Shown: positions 44,658-53,286, counted from the first letter of the stretch. The stretch: 64,000 nt of DNA from Deltaproteobacteria bacterium (GCA_021781535.1 JAJXWO010000006.1:59428-123427); one strand, 5' to 3'. The notes: a model not told the origin generated them from the sequence alone. Translations and numbers: made by a program.

Positions 44658-45632
44658 GTGTACTGTATTAAAAGAGTATCCATACCCGGCATGATTGCAG
44701 GTATTCTGTTTGTCTTATCCGCATGTTCACCGTTGGTAAACAAACCGGGAAAGCAGGTTGTGGAGCCGAGAATTGAGAATGGGCATTTTGTCGCTGCTGA
44801 CGGAACGATTTTACCGATGCGCACCTGGCTGCCGCAAAATAGCCCGGTCAAGGCGGTCATTGTTGGGTTGCACGGTTTTAACGATTACAGCAACTTCTTT
44901 ACTTCTCCCGGGAACTATCTGAGCCACCTTGGGATTGCCTGCTACGCCTATGACCAGCGCGGTTTTGGTGGTGCACCCGGACACGGTATTTGGTCGGGTG
45001 TCGAGGCATACACGAACGATCTTTCCTGTTTTGTAAAGGCGGTTCACTGGCGCTATCCACGCATTCCACTCTATATACTCGGAGAGAGCATGGGGGGCGC
45101 CGTGACAATAGTAGCCATGGCCGGGACTAATCCGCCGAATGTTGACGGCATCATCCTCGTTGCACCGGCGGTATGGGGACGGGAAACCATGCCGTGGTAT
45201 CAAAGGTGGCTGCTTGCCGTCACCGCGCACACAATCCCCTGGATGACACTGACAGGAGAGGGGCTGCACGTCGTTCCCTCAGATAATTTCAAGATGCTAC
45301 GGGCTTTTGCGAGAGATCCGCTTGTTATCAAGGCCACTCGCATTGACACCGTATACGGTCTCTCCAATCTGATGGACAAAGCGTTATCCCGGGCGGAAAA
45401 ACTGCAATTACCCACCCTGGTCCAGTATGGCGAACGTGACCAGATCATCCCTCCGGAACCGATCTTTCTTATGCTTGCAAAGATGCCGGAGACAACCAGA
45501 AAAGTTTTCTACAAGAACGGCTATCATATGTTGCTGAGAGACTTGCAGGGGGAAAAGCCCTTGGCCGACATCGCAGCCTGGATAACTGATCATAATGATG
45601 CGCTGCCTTACGGCGCCGACAAATGGAAGTGA
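44658..45632 (+). CDS. Lipoprotein alpha/beta hydrolase (monoacylglycerol-lipase type)
   Basis: A 324-residue protein with a lipobox VLSAC (anchor Cys about residue 23), then an alpha/beta hydrolase fold with GLHGFNDYSNFF oxyanion region, nucleophile Ser in GESMGG, Asp in YGERDQIIP and His in NGYHMLLRD. The fold places it with monoacylglycerol lipases/lysophospholipases, here anchored to the outer or inner membrane. GTG start with AAAGG upstream. Expressed alone from the divergent region with the MFS gene. Confidence 0.85.
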   Translation: MYCIKRVSIPGMIAGILFVLSACSPLVNKPGKQVVEPRIENGHFVAADGTILPMRTWLPQNSPVKAVIVGLHGFNDYSNFFTSPGNYLSHLGIACYAYDQRGFGGAPGHGIWSGVEAYTNDLSCFVKAVHWRYPRIPLYILGESMGGAVTIVAMAGTNPPNVDGIILVAPAVWGRETMPWYQRWLLAVTAHTIPWMTLTGEGLHVVPSDNFKMLRAFARDPLVIKATRIDTVYGLSNLMDKALSRAEKLQLPTLVQYGERDQIIPPEPIFLMLAKMPETTRKVFYKNGYHMLLRDLQGEKPLADIAAWITDHNDALPYGADKWK

Positions 45633-45702
45633 TCCGGCGAACCTTGCGGCTAACCCGCTAATGTTTTTGTGTCACTTTCGACTGCTCTTTGATTTTTTAT
45701 AT

Positions 45703-47205
45703 TTACCCGGCAAAGATTATTTTTCCTGATGTGACATCCTGTGTCATCGAAGCATTGGGCGAAGCAACACATTCTACCCGATTCCGGCCTCCGGATTTGG
45801 CCTGGTAAAGCAGCTCATCTGCGTGGACAACGATATCCACTGCTGATCCGGATATGGTACACTGTTTTGTTACAACACCAATGCTGGCGGTAATGCAATC
45901 CGCTGAGCTCGACCCCTTGTGGGGAATGGCAAGGGCCTGGATGCTGCTGCGGATCTTCTCGGCAATCACAACCGCTCCGTTGTGGTCTGTCTCGGGGAGG
46001 ATGCAGGCAAACTCTTCGCCACCATAACGGGCGGCAAGATCTGCAGCACGGGATGTGCAACCGGCAATAACGCGGCCAATATCCCGGAGACACTCGTCAC
46101 CTTTGACATGCCCGTAATTGTCGTTAAACGACTTGAAATGGTCGATATCCAACAGGACAAGTGACAGTTCGGCCCCTGAACGGGCATGCCGGGCATATTC
46201 CTTGGCCAGTATCTCGTCGAATCGTCGTCTATTGGCTATCCCTGTTAAGCCATCAGTAGCACTGAGTGCTTCAAGCTTGCGGTTAGATTCCTCAAGCGCC
46301 TCTTCTACCAGCCTGCGATCGCTGATGTCGGTCTGTGTGCCAATCATTCGAAGCGCTGTGCCATCGCTGCTGCGATTTACCACCATGCCTCGACTAAGTA
46401 TCCATTTGTAGCTCCCGTCCTTACATTTCATTCGGTATTCAACAACATAAATTGGCGTCATTTTATCCAAGTATGCCTGCATTGCCGTCTTTACGTATGA
46501 CCGGTCATCGGAATGAACCATGTCAATCCATTCATTATTAGCAGGAAAGATGTCGGATTCGGCATATCCCAGCATCTCCTTCCAGCGCATGGAATATTTT
46601 GACTCACCGGTCTGGATGTTCCAATCCCAGACACCGTCACCCGAGCCTTCAATGGCAAACTTCCAGCGATATCCGTTTTCCATAAGTGCTTTTTGTACCT
46701 GTATGCGCTCGGTAATATCTCGCCACGTGGTAAATAAAGCCTGCTTCCCCTCAAGCATTATTGACGATATTGATACCTCAACAATGAAGTCAGACCCGTC
46801 AAACCGGCGATGAACCCACTCATAGATGCAGTTTCCAGTTTGTAAGGCAACGGCAATCTTGTCCTTTGCCGAGTCCGAAGAACTTCTGCCATCCGGCTGA
46901 AAATCAGGCGAGAGCACCTCTGGAGACTGGCCGATAATCTGTGCTCGTTCACCGCGTAACAGGGACTCAGCAGCTCGATTGCAATCAACAAAGGCGCCAT
47001 CCATGATGATCAGATACGCGTCCGGCGAATCTCTGAACAGGACTCGGTATTTTGCGTCACTTTCCTGCAATGCATCTTCTTCTATGGTGTGCATATCGCT
47101 GTTCCAGCGGGCTTTGTTCGCCCGGTATTGAACAATAAACGCTATGGCTAGCAGGAAATTACTGAGGCTCAAGACAACAACGAGCGTATGAATAGTGATA
47201 TTCAT
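45703..47205 (-). CDS. Membrane PAS-PAS-GGDEF diguanylate cyclase
   Basis: A 500-residue protein with one N-terminal membrane helix (about 7-26), two PAS domains (about 50-165 and 180-300, with WRDITERIQ and TQTDISDRRL ends), and a GGDEF domain with an intact GGEEF signature (YGGEEFACILPE) and a complete active-site loop. I see no obvious RxxD inhibitory site. Expected to make c-di-GMP. It is one of three GGDEF proteins in the window and stands alone. Confidence 0.9.
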   Translation of the reverse strand: MNITIHTLVVVLSLSNFLLAIAFIVQYRANKARWNSDMHTIEEDALQESDAKYRVLFRDSPDAYLIIMDGAFVDCNRAAESLLRGERAQIIGQSPEVLSPDFQPDGRSSSDSAKDKIAVALQTGNCIYEWVHRRFDGSDFIVEVSISSIMLEGKQALFTTWRDITERIQVQKALMENGYRWKFAIEGSGDGVWDWNIQTGESKYSMRWKEMLGYAESDIFPANNEWIDMVHSDDRSYVKTAMQAYLDKMTPIYVVEYRMKCKDGSYKWILSRGMVVNRSSDGTALRMIGTQTDISDRRLVEEALEESNRKLEALSATDGLTGIANRRRFDEILAKEYARHARSGAELSLVLLDIDHFKSFNDNYGHVKGDECLRDIGRVIAGCTSRAADLAARYGGEEFACILPETDHNGAVVIAEKIRSSIQALAIPHKGSSSADCITASIGVVTKQCTISGSAVDIVVHADELLYQAKSGGRNRVECVASPNASMTQDVTSGKIIFAG

Positions 47206-47571
47206 GGATTCCTTTGGAGTAGCTATTTTTCTGTTTCAATAAGACAAAGGCTAAAAAGTTTTCAGGTAATCAGATGTATCCTAATCAGGTTTTTAAAAAA
47301 TGGGAAGGCAGATTCTTTGGTGCGGTCGAAAATTCACATTTACTTCATATTTACACTGTTCCCAGCCCGGGGAGCAATTCGTCTTCTGTTGATGAACATG
47401 TGCATACCAATCTTTGTTTAGCTGTAAATCCAATAGCGTGTCAACACGCGATACAAGCTGATTCAGCCGGTAGATGAGACTACGAAAAAAGGCCGGGTTT
47501 CCCTGGCCTTTTTTCGTAGTCTCATTCGTCATTGCTGGCGGTGCTCATTGATGTACCTAACCAATCTCCCT
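47206..47571. other. Intergenic region with a remarkably long hairpin
   Basis: Apart from the hairpin at 47474-47525, given separately, no gene or promoter is clear. The stretch lies between the diguanylate cyclase start and the chemoreceptor remnant. Confidence 0.35.
47474..47525 (-). terminator. 21-bp perfect hairpin, terminator-like
   Basis: ATGAGACTACG...GGCC (47474-47494) pairs exactly with 47505-47525 around a 10-nt loop that can itself pair GGG/CCC. T6 runs lie inside the stem. It lies 46 nt downstream of the chemoreceptor remnant's stop on the minus strand. Such length exceeds a usual terminator and could be a relic of a mobile element. Confidence 0.6.
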
Positions 47572-47822
47572 CTAATCAATTTTGAACTGACTCACAATTT
47601 GCCGCAAATCTTCGGCAAGTACGGAAAGATGGTTGGCAGCTGAAGCCGAATCTTTGGCCCCTCGGGAGGTTTTGGCAACAACCTCGGTGATCTGCTGCAT
47701 ATTTTTGCTGATTTCGGAGGTCGTTGCGGTCTGTTCTTCGGCGGCTGTGGCAACCTGGTGTATCTGCGCATTGACGTCGTTAATCTGCTGGAGGATCTGT
47801 TCGAGGGCTCTGCCGGAGCATG
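47572..47822 (-). pseudogene. C-terminal remnant of a chemoreceptor
   Basis: About 80 residues equal to the last part of an MCP signalling domain (ALEQILQQINDVNAQ, VATAAEEQTATTSEIS, LAEDLRQIVSQFK), very like the two intact receptors. The match stops abruptly near 47822, where an unrelated AT-rich stretch begins; the frame continues for about 30 unrelated codons. No sensor, HAMP or hairpin tip remains, so this is a truncated gene. Confidence 0.75.
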
Positions 47823-48022
47823 AGTCGTGTTTATATGGATGCCAAGACCGTGGTATCTTATATTGAAGGCACTTATATAACAATTTGTTTTTTATATAAA
47901 TTTTCAAATGCGCACGTATAGAAAATATTGTGTAGAATTGGAAGGGAGTGTATCGTACAAGTGTAGCAGATCGGTATAATCTCTTGGATAACAGCTCATA
48001 TACATAATAACGAGGTAACGGT

Positions 48023-48226
48023 ATGGAAGAACGGATTAACGAACTGGAGCTGCGCTATATGCAGCAGGAGCATACCATACAGGAACTTAATGACATCGTG
48101 TGTCATCAGGAGTTGGTGCTGGAGCAACTGCGCCGTGATTTTGAGATACTGAAGGAACAGTTCCTGATGATGTCGCCGTCCGTATCACGCGACACAAGCC
48201 AGGAGGAACCGCCGCCGCATTATTAA
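48023..48226 (+). CDS. slyX: SlyX family coiled-coil protein
   Basis: A 67-residue protein that is almost wholly coiled coil (EERINELELRYMQQEHTIQELN) with a proline-rich end (EEPPPHY), the SlyX family layout. SlyX is found near slyD in E. coli; its function is unknown. ACGAGG lies before the ATG. It is the last chromosomal gene before the first cobalamin riboswitch copy. Confidence 0.8.
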   Translation: MEERINELELRYMQQEHTIQELNDIVCHQELVLEQLRRDFEILKEQFLMMSPSVSRDTSQEEPPPHY

Positions 48227-48265
48227 CTCGAAGTTGCCGCCAGATTTTTTAGTGGGTATCAGCGG

Positions 48266-48434
48266 CAGGGGCGTCGTCACTTTCCTTTTGACTTTCATCT
48301 CCCCTGTCTGCTACACATCTCAGACAATTGTTGTACCACACGGATTTGGTGCTATGCCCCGCAAGGCATAGTTAACAGGGAAGAAGGTTAAAATCCTTCG
48401 CTGTCCCGCAACTGTAACAGGCGAAACCTGCTAC
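48266..48434 (+). promoter_or_regulatory. Shortened cobalamin riboswitch copy with promoter
   Basis: A promoter-like TTGACT (48278) - 18 nt - TACACA, then the 5' half of a B12 riboswitch: GGTGC, GGGAAGAAGGTTAAAATCC, and CTGTCCCGCAACTGTAACAGGCGA. It then jumps to AAACCTGC, which in the full copy at 54.2 kb lies about 75 nt further on. The middle with GCCACTG, GGGAAG and AGCCAGG is missing, so it probably cannot bind cobalamin. No gene follows on the same strand. Confidence 0.7.
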
Positions 48435-48650
48435 GCTTTCACTAAACCTGATTGTTTTCATCTGGTTGCCGTGCTTTTACACCCCATACTCTTTCCACCC
48501 ACACCCTTCCCAAGCGTTCACTGTATGTGTTGACTTCGTTTTCCTACTGAAAATTCTTTGCTTAGGACAACTCACAAAAGTCGACCCACCATCTACCCAA
48601 CCCAACTGATCTGCTGGGGGGGTAGAGGTGAGTAATATCAGCTAATTGCG
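48435..48650. other. Intergenic region, left edge of the island
   Basis: No ORF or RNA recognised. It is pyrimidine-rich and lies between the shortened riboswitch and the integrase remnant. Confidence 0.3.
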
Positions 48651-48890
48651 CTACGCATGGGGTTGACTCCAGTTCGTTCCTGTGGCTTCTGCTGCTGCAT
48701 CGACTGCTGCCAGAAGTGTCTCATTCGATAGATGTGCATATCGCTGAGATGTCTTCAGCTGGGAATGTCCGAGGATCTTGGAAACTTCCAGGATTGATCT
48801 TCCTGAATTGACCAGATTGCTGGCCATGCTATGCCGCAGGTCGTGCATTCGCACCTCAGGTAGTCCGGCATTTATTCTGGCCGTATTTAT
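48651..48890 (-). pseudogene. Tyrosine recombinase (phage-type integrase), C-terminal remnant
   Basis: The frame reads AGLPEVRMHDLRHSMAS, then ILEVSKILGHSQLKTSQRYAHLS: the C-terminal catalytic part with Arg in HDLRH, the GH pair and the nucleophile Tyr in QRYAHL. The frame runs upstream from the GTG at 48854 to a stop at 48891-48893, where matching also begins, so the N-terminal two thirds (core-binding domain and first catalytic Arg) are gone. It points to a decayed integrative element beside the riboswitch copy. Confidence 0.75.
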
Positions 48891-49069
48891 TCATGGTAAT
48901 AGCCCTTTCACTATCATTTACATATTGTCTGTTGAACTGACTTTTTACTACGGTGTCAAACAGAATAGTTTTAAGCTCACCGGTATCCATCTTCTCGCCA
49001 CAATCCTGGCATAGAGTGCAAATCGCTGCACTGTCACTTACAAAATAGTCGGGTATGGTGTGTCCTGGG

Positions 49070-49273
49070 CTACTCCCGAATCTCCAGATTATGGTTGATG
49101 GCTTCTTTCACCTCCTCTCGTGCCAGTTGCAAATCTTCGGCTGACAGGGATAGGGCAGTTTCTCCCATACGGCGGGCTATGGCGGTGAGGACGTCTCGCA
49201 TGGTGACGGCGTAGATGACCTCGGAGGAGGCGGTGAGGTGGGACAGTTGGCTGACTATTGCAGAATGTTGCAT
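49070..49273 (-). CDS. Small hypothetical protein (67 aa)
   Basis: A 67-residue, mostly helical protein starting MQHSAIVSQLSHL with AGAGGAG before the ATG. Contains TAIARRMGETALSLSAEDLQLAREE. No family recognised. It lies in the island. Confidence 0.5.
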   Translation of the reverse strand: MQHSAIVSQLSHLTASSEVIYAVTMRDVLTAIARRMGETALSLSAEDLQLAREEVKEAINHNLEIRE

Positions 49274-49375
49274 GGTGTCTCCTCTTCGATTTGGAAATTT
49301 GGGCAAAATAAAACCCCGCAGCGGATGGCCACGGGGGATTGAAAAAACATATGATTGACAATCAGATAAAGTACA

Positions 49376-50095
49376 TCATTTATTTAATATTTTAACAATA
49401 TTACTGTACCCTTTATCTGTCGCATGCATCGCGGCAGTTTTTCCATCGCTATCCTTTGAGTTAATGTCAGCTCCTTTCTCAATTAGAATATTTACGACGT
49501 TAACATGCCCATTTAGCGCGGCAAACATAAGTGGAGTAACATTTTTGTATCCCCTCGTATTGACATTAGCACCTTTATTGAGCAAATCGAGCACAGCACT
49601 TTCGTTACCATCCATTGCCGCAATATTTAGCTTAACTCCAATTTCAGGTGTCACCACAGTAGGTATCTCAACATTTGATGCTGCTTCTGACTTCCTACCG
49701 TCAAACGCCGCTTCTTGACTATTTAAGAAACCCCAGTTTTCGTTGTAGAGTCTAATGGGGTATAATATTCTGTTACTCAAAATGTACATTCTGGTTTCTA
49801 CTCCAACGTAGCCTCCCATGCGATTCTTCGCGTTAACGCTGCACTGTGCAATGTATCCAAACTTCATTGGTTCAAGTACATCTTGCTCCCAACCCTTTTT
49901 AGGATCGGTGCATCCGATCATGGCAGAATACGGGTCTAAAAAACCAGACCCATTTCTAACTGCGCTTTCAAACTCAGATTTGCTAATTTGAGTCCCGTAG
50001 TTTGCTTGTTGTATTTCATATTTTGTCGGAACCGTTGCACATCCACCTAATGCAACAAAAGAAATAATTAAGCACATCTTTCTAAAACAATTCAT
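49376..50095 (-). CDS. Lipoprotein with ankyrin repeats
   Basis: A 239-residue protein with a signal peptide and lipobox ALGGC (anchor Cys19). After a unique domain of about 130 residues come three ankyrin repeats: LNIAAMDGNESAVLDLLNKGANVN, TPLMFAALNGHVNVVNILIEKGADIN and a final TAAMHATDKGYSNIVKILNK. Ankyrin repeats bind proteins. It may act in an envelope complex of the island; partner unknown. Confidence 0.75.
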   Translation of the reverse strand: MNCFRKMCLIISFVALGGCATVPTKYEIQQANYGTQISKSEFESAVRNGSGFLDPYSAMIGCTDPKKGWEQDVLEPMKFGYIAQCSVNAKNRMGGYVGVETRMYILSNRILYPIRLYNENWGFLNSQEAAFDGRKSEAASNVEIPTVVTPEIGVKLNIAAMDGNESAVLDLLNKGANVNTRGYKNVTPLMFAALNGHVNVVNILIEKGADINSKDSDGKTAAMHATDKGYSNIVKILNK

Positions 50096-50166
50096 TTTTT
50101 ATCTCCTCATGATTTTTAGCGTATTTATGAATACTTAACATGTGCATACAACAATAAGATTACTTG

Positions 50167-50643
50167 TCAGTTACTTCCTAGAAGTCTACTTTTCTGAATC
50201 TCAAACTCAGCATCTGTTATGATGCTTTTTTGTCTTAAATCATCAAATTTGAGTAGCTCTGTATGTACGTCTTTAGGAACAGCAGGTTGTTCCTTTGCTT
50301 GATGTGCATTTGAATCTTTTCTCAGGATGTTTTTATACACTCCCAATCCAGCTCCAATTGCCGCACCGGCTAAAGGACCAATAACAGGTATTGGGATCGC
50401 AATTGCTGCACCCACAGCTGCACCGGCTGCCGCATCTCTGACCATTTCCGATTGCAAAGCCTCTTTTCCTACCTTTGCTGCTTCATCGCCAATCGCGCTT
50501 GCATTTTTCTTTGCCCATTTAGCAGCAATCTTCGCGTCTTCATGATCGACCTTTCCGTCTCCGTTCAAGTCGCCAACAAGGACAGCCGTAGCAGAGATCG
50601 CTTCTTTAACCTTTCCGGCTAAATTCCTTAATTTTCCATTCAT
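50167..50643 (-). CDS. EF-hand / glycine-zipper / SHOCT protein
   Basis: A 158-residue protein with start ATG 50643 (AGAGGGG upstream). An EF-hand-like loop GDLNGDGKVDHEDAKIA sits at residues 24-40. A glycine-zipper hydrophobic stretch (AAAGAAVGAA...GAAIGAGLG) runs from about 70 to 101. A SHOCT-type C-terminus (LLKFDDLRQKSIITDAEFE) ends the protein. The longer frame upstream overlaps the divergent regulator and is not the gene. A membrane-associated calcium-sensitive protein is possible; no function is known. Confidence 0.7.
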   Translation of the reverse strand: MNGKLRNLAGKVKEAISATAVLVGDLNGDGKVDHEDAKIAAKWAKKNASAIGDEAAKVGKEALQSEMVRDAAAGAAVGAAIAIPIPVIGPLAGAAIGAGLGVYKNILRKDSNAHQAKEQPAVPKDVHTELLKFDDLRQKSIITDAEFEIQKSRLLGSN

Positions 50644-50775
50644 ATAGCCCCTCTTAATTAAAAAAAACATGCAACGAACAATATACAAGTAGTGCTTGTG
50701 TAACGCAATGTATTTCAAGTGTAACCCCGTGTATGCCTGCTGCTTGTGGATGTATTTTAACTCGCAAGGTGGACT

Positions 50776-51099
50776 ATGGGAAAGATGCTGACAAATGAAG
50801 AGATTGGGGAACGATTGCGTGAATTTCGCAAACGGCGCGGACTTACGCAAGAGCAGCTTTCTGAGAAGATTGGCGTGACTTTTCAGCAGATTCAACAATA
50901 TGAGAATGGTTCCTCACGCCTGAATTCCGATAGATTGCAGCAGATTTCAATGGCCTTGGAAATCCCGGTAGGATCGTTGTTCGATGATAGTGATGAACGG
51001 GCACTGACAGAAGACGAAATGAAATTGGTCAAGGGTTTTCGTTCATTGAATAGCAATGAAGTCCGTGCATTTATACTCTCCAGCATAGCCAAAAAATGA
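50776..51099 (+). CDS. XRE-family transcriptional regulator
   Basis: A 107-residue protein whose first 65 residues form a Cro/C1-type helix-turn-helix (LREFRKRRGLTQEQLSEKIGVTFQQIQQYENG), followed by a short helical tail, as in small phage-like or Rhizobium-type regulators. It is divergent from the EF-hand/SHOCT gene, which it may control. The start is ATG 50776, or ATG 50785; both lack a strong ribosome site. Confidence 0.85.
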   Translation: MGKMLTNEEIGERLREFRKRRGLTQEQLSEKIGVTFQQIQQYENGSSRLNSDRLQQISMALEIPVGSLFDDSDERALTEDEMKLVKGFRSLNSNEVRAFILSSIAKK

Positions 51100-51118
51100 A
51101 CCACCCTCCGCTTCATCC

Positions 51119-51223
51119 TCACGGCCCCGCTCTGGACCAACTTACTCCGTCCTTCCCGCCAAGCTTGATTAGTATGATTCTCATTACAACAACGATCAAA
51201 AAGACTCTGAACATACTGAACAT
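51119..51223 (-). CDS. Possible 34-residue hydrophobic peptide
   Basis: A reading frame MFSMFRVFLIVVVMRIILIK followed by a short polar tail, with an excellent AAGGAGA ribosome site 5 nt before its ATG. It resembles type I toxin peptides or small membrane proteins, but size alone makes this uncertain. Confidence 0.3.
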   Translation of the reverse strand: MFSMFRVFLIVVVMRIILIKLGGKDGVSWSRAGP

Positions 51224-51261
51224 AGATTCTCCTTTCTTGTTTGGCTTGAGGTGAACAAAAA

Positions 51262-51294
51262 AAGTCCCCATGACCGGGATGACCAAGGGGACTT
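51262..51294 (-). terminator. Terminator-like hairpin
   Basis: AAGTCCCC (51262-51269) pairs with GGGGACTT (51287-51294); on the minus strand T7 follows. It lies before the 34-aa peptide on the minus strand, so it would stop transcripts entering from the right. Confidence 0.5.
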
Positions 51295-51426
51295 GAAACA
51301 AGCATGCATGCTGGTAACAACAAATATCTATTGCAGCAGATGGCTTACGGGGACTTCCGTGGGCTTTTTTGTTACTGGTCGGCATTATAAGATAGGTGGC
51401 GGTCAACTTATTGGTTGCTAATGTAA

Positions 51427-51497
51427 CTATGGCGTGATTTATTGTGAACGCCATAGACGACAGCTGCTAGGAGCAGCTAGTTAACCTAGTGGCGTTT
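51427..51497. repeat. Cluster of alternative hairpins
   Basis: CTATGGCGT (51427-51435) pairs with ACGCCATAG (51448-51456); AGCTGCT (51462-51468) pairs with AGCAGCT (51472-51478). AACGCCA could instead pair with TGGCGTT at 51490-51496, so two folds compete. It lies in the 540-nt gap (51100-51638) between the XRE gene and the repeat-protein gene. Confidence 0.5.
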
Positions 51498-51638
51498 TCA
51501 TGTTCACAGGCTAAATATCCAAAATTGGTTGATCACCGGAATTTCGGACAATAACGAGTTGAACAACAACCGAAAAAGCCGAATTAAAACCGAGAACAGA
51601 GCGCTCTTGAAGGGCACAAAAATAAGCGGAGGTGCTAT

Positions 51639-52253
51639 ATGAGATTTTTACTGGTTATGCTAATTTCTGTATTGCTCCACTTTAGCGCAAATGGTGCTGT
51701 GGCTAAAGAGTGGGCGACCGAGGAGGCAAAAAAAGCATTCGGAACTCCTGAAGATACTGTCAACCACGAATTACTAAAATCAAAGAAGTCGTATTCTCCC
51801 AAAAATAAGACTGTAAATAAGAAGTCTGTAGCCAAAATGAAAAACGGTAATGCGGTAACAGAACCAACTCCATCCTATACTTTCACCGACAAAGACTTAC
51901 CGAGTAGAGAGACTGCATCTGAAACCGGTATCGGTAACAGTTATCGAGAAAATACTAATTCCCCGCAACATTTGCAAAGTCAACAACAGTACGAACCAAA
52001 AACTAACCAGAATCATCAAGTTCAACGTCATCAAGGAAATCCAGCACCTGGTTACCAAACTAAAGATTCTTTTGGAAACCTTGTAAATAGTGGCAGTAGC
52101 TACCAGACAAAAGATTCCTTTGGCAACCTTGTAAATAGCAAAAGTAGTTATCAAACAACTGATTCTTTCGGGAATCTTGTGAACAGTAATAGTTGTTACC
52201 AAACAAAAGATTCCTTTGGGAACCTTGTCCAAAGCGCAGGGTGCTCCAGATAG
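51639..52253 (+). CDS. Secreted protein with four 16-residue repeats
   Basis: A 204-residue protein with a signal peptide (cleavage after GAVA). A Gln/Asn/Ser-rich middle is followed by four tandem 16-residue repeats of the form YQTKDSFGNLVNSxSS at residues 139-202. Third and fourth repeats end with Cys. The pattern DSFGNLVxS resembles cell-surface repeat proteins. GGAGG lies before the ATG. No family known; a secreted adhesive or structural role is only a guess. Confidence 0.6.
   Translation: MRFLLVMLISVLLHFSANGAVAKEWATEEAKKAFGTPEDTVNHELLKSKKSYSPKNKTVNKKSVAKMKNGNAVTEPTPSYTFTDKDLPSRETASETGIGNSYRENTNSPQHLQSQQQYEPKTNQNHQVQRHQGNPAPGYQTKDSFGNLVNSGSSYQTKDSFGNLVNSKSSYQTTDSFGNLVNSNSCYQTKDSFGNLVQSAGCSR
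52053..52244 (+). repeat. Four 48-bp tandem repeats
   Basis: Units start at 52053, 52101, 52149 and 52197, all in frame with the secreted protein. They differ at several synonymous sites, so they are old enough to have diverged. Confidence 0.85.
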
Positions 52254-52293
52254 AAGTGCTTTCTACGTAATAACGAATATAAAAGAGGGCGGA

Positions 52294-52787
52294 ATGCAAA
52301 AAGAAATAATAGTAGCCATCATAGCTGCATCTTCCGCCCTTGCTGGAGTAACAATTTCAGCAGTAATAGCACTCTGCTTGTCGTATTTTGACAAAAGGCA
52401 TAAAAAACAAGTATTGCTCCGCGAAAAGTACGAGGAGATGATGTCGTGTTTTTCAGCATCATTGGTATGATTTCAAGATTTGAAAGGTAGTACCACACAG
52501 AAAGAAGTTTACTCTCTTGCGTCAATCCACTGACGCTCGAAAAGCACTCTCTCTTTGTCTTTTGTACTTTCCCTCTAGCTTACGCCGCGAACTCATATAT
52601 TTTGGCACAACAGGCATTATATGCTCCAATTGTAATATCGTTTAAGGAAGAAGGAAACTTTACTGTCGGAGGTCAAGCGGCTATAAAGTGCGAAAATTTT
52701 AAATCAATAACGGACAGTTTTATTAAGGAAAAGGAAATATTTGAAAACCTCATAATATCCAGCGCCGTCAAATATACTAAAGCATAA
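52294..52787 (+). pseudogene. Broken small membrane-protein gene
   Basis: A frame starts at ATG 52294 (GAGGG upstream) with one membrane helix (IVAIIAASSALAGVTISAVIALC) and the charged FDKRHKKQVLLREKYEEMMSC, then hits a stop at 52468. The same frame goes on after the stop with plausible protein (FQDLKGSTTQKEVYSLASIH). A shifted frame from about 52557 continues LAYAANSYILAQQALYAPIVISF to 52787. The pattern suggests one gene broken by a stop and a frameshift; 58 residues remain in the first part. Confidence 0.5.
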
Positions 52788-52869
52788 CCAACGGCAGCAC
52801 CGGTCAGCGGAAAAAGCCCTTGCCGAGTCAGTGTGCCTTATCACGTTGAACAAATGAGAGGAGACTATC

Positions 52870-53286
52870 ATGGATGATTTTGAATCTGATCTGAAACCGA
52901 TATTAGATCACTTGCGGAGTGCTGAAAGAGATGAGATCCTTTTAAAAAAGACTGGTGCATATAGATCTGCCTTTAACGAACTTGACAACCTCGCCTTAGA
53001 CTACCCTGAACAAACCGACAAGATCGCGCACTACAAATTGCCGCACATCCGTCAATTATTGAAGTACCTTTCATCGAAAAGGCCAGATATTGATTTTGAT
53101 TCTTACATAAATCTAGTCCTCGTTCTCTTGTCTAACGCAAAGGATGAGACAAAGAATTTGATTGCTCAGAACCCCGCTCTCCGAGAGTATCTTGTTTCAG
53201 AATTCCTCCCTCTTTGGGCACCCAAGAGTCAGCCAGAGCTTCGAATAGCATTTGAGTGTATTTTAGAGTCTAATACGGCGAAATGA
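52870..53286 (+). CDS. Hypothetical protein (138 aa)
   Basis: A 138-residue, acidic, mostly helical protein without signal peptide. GAGAGGAG precedes the ATG. The C-terminal half (LVLVLLSNAKDETKNLIAQNPALREYL) looks like a helical repeat. No family recognised. It is 42 nt before the next gene and likely shares its transcript. Confidence 0.55.
   Translation: MDDFESDLKPILDHLRSAERDEILLKKTGAYRSAFNELDNLALDYPEQTDKIAHYKLPHIRQLLKYLSSKRPDIDFDSYINLVLVLLSNAKDETKNLIAQNPALREYLVSEFLPLWAPKSQPELRIAFECILESNTAK

Noticed and set aside
51462..51497. Integron attC site
   Set aside because: The hairpins lack proper RYYYAAC/GTTRRRY ends, and no integron integrase is present.
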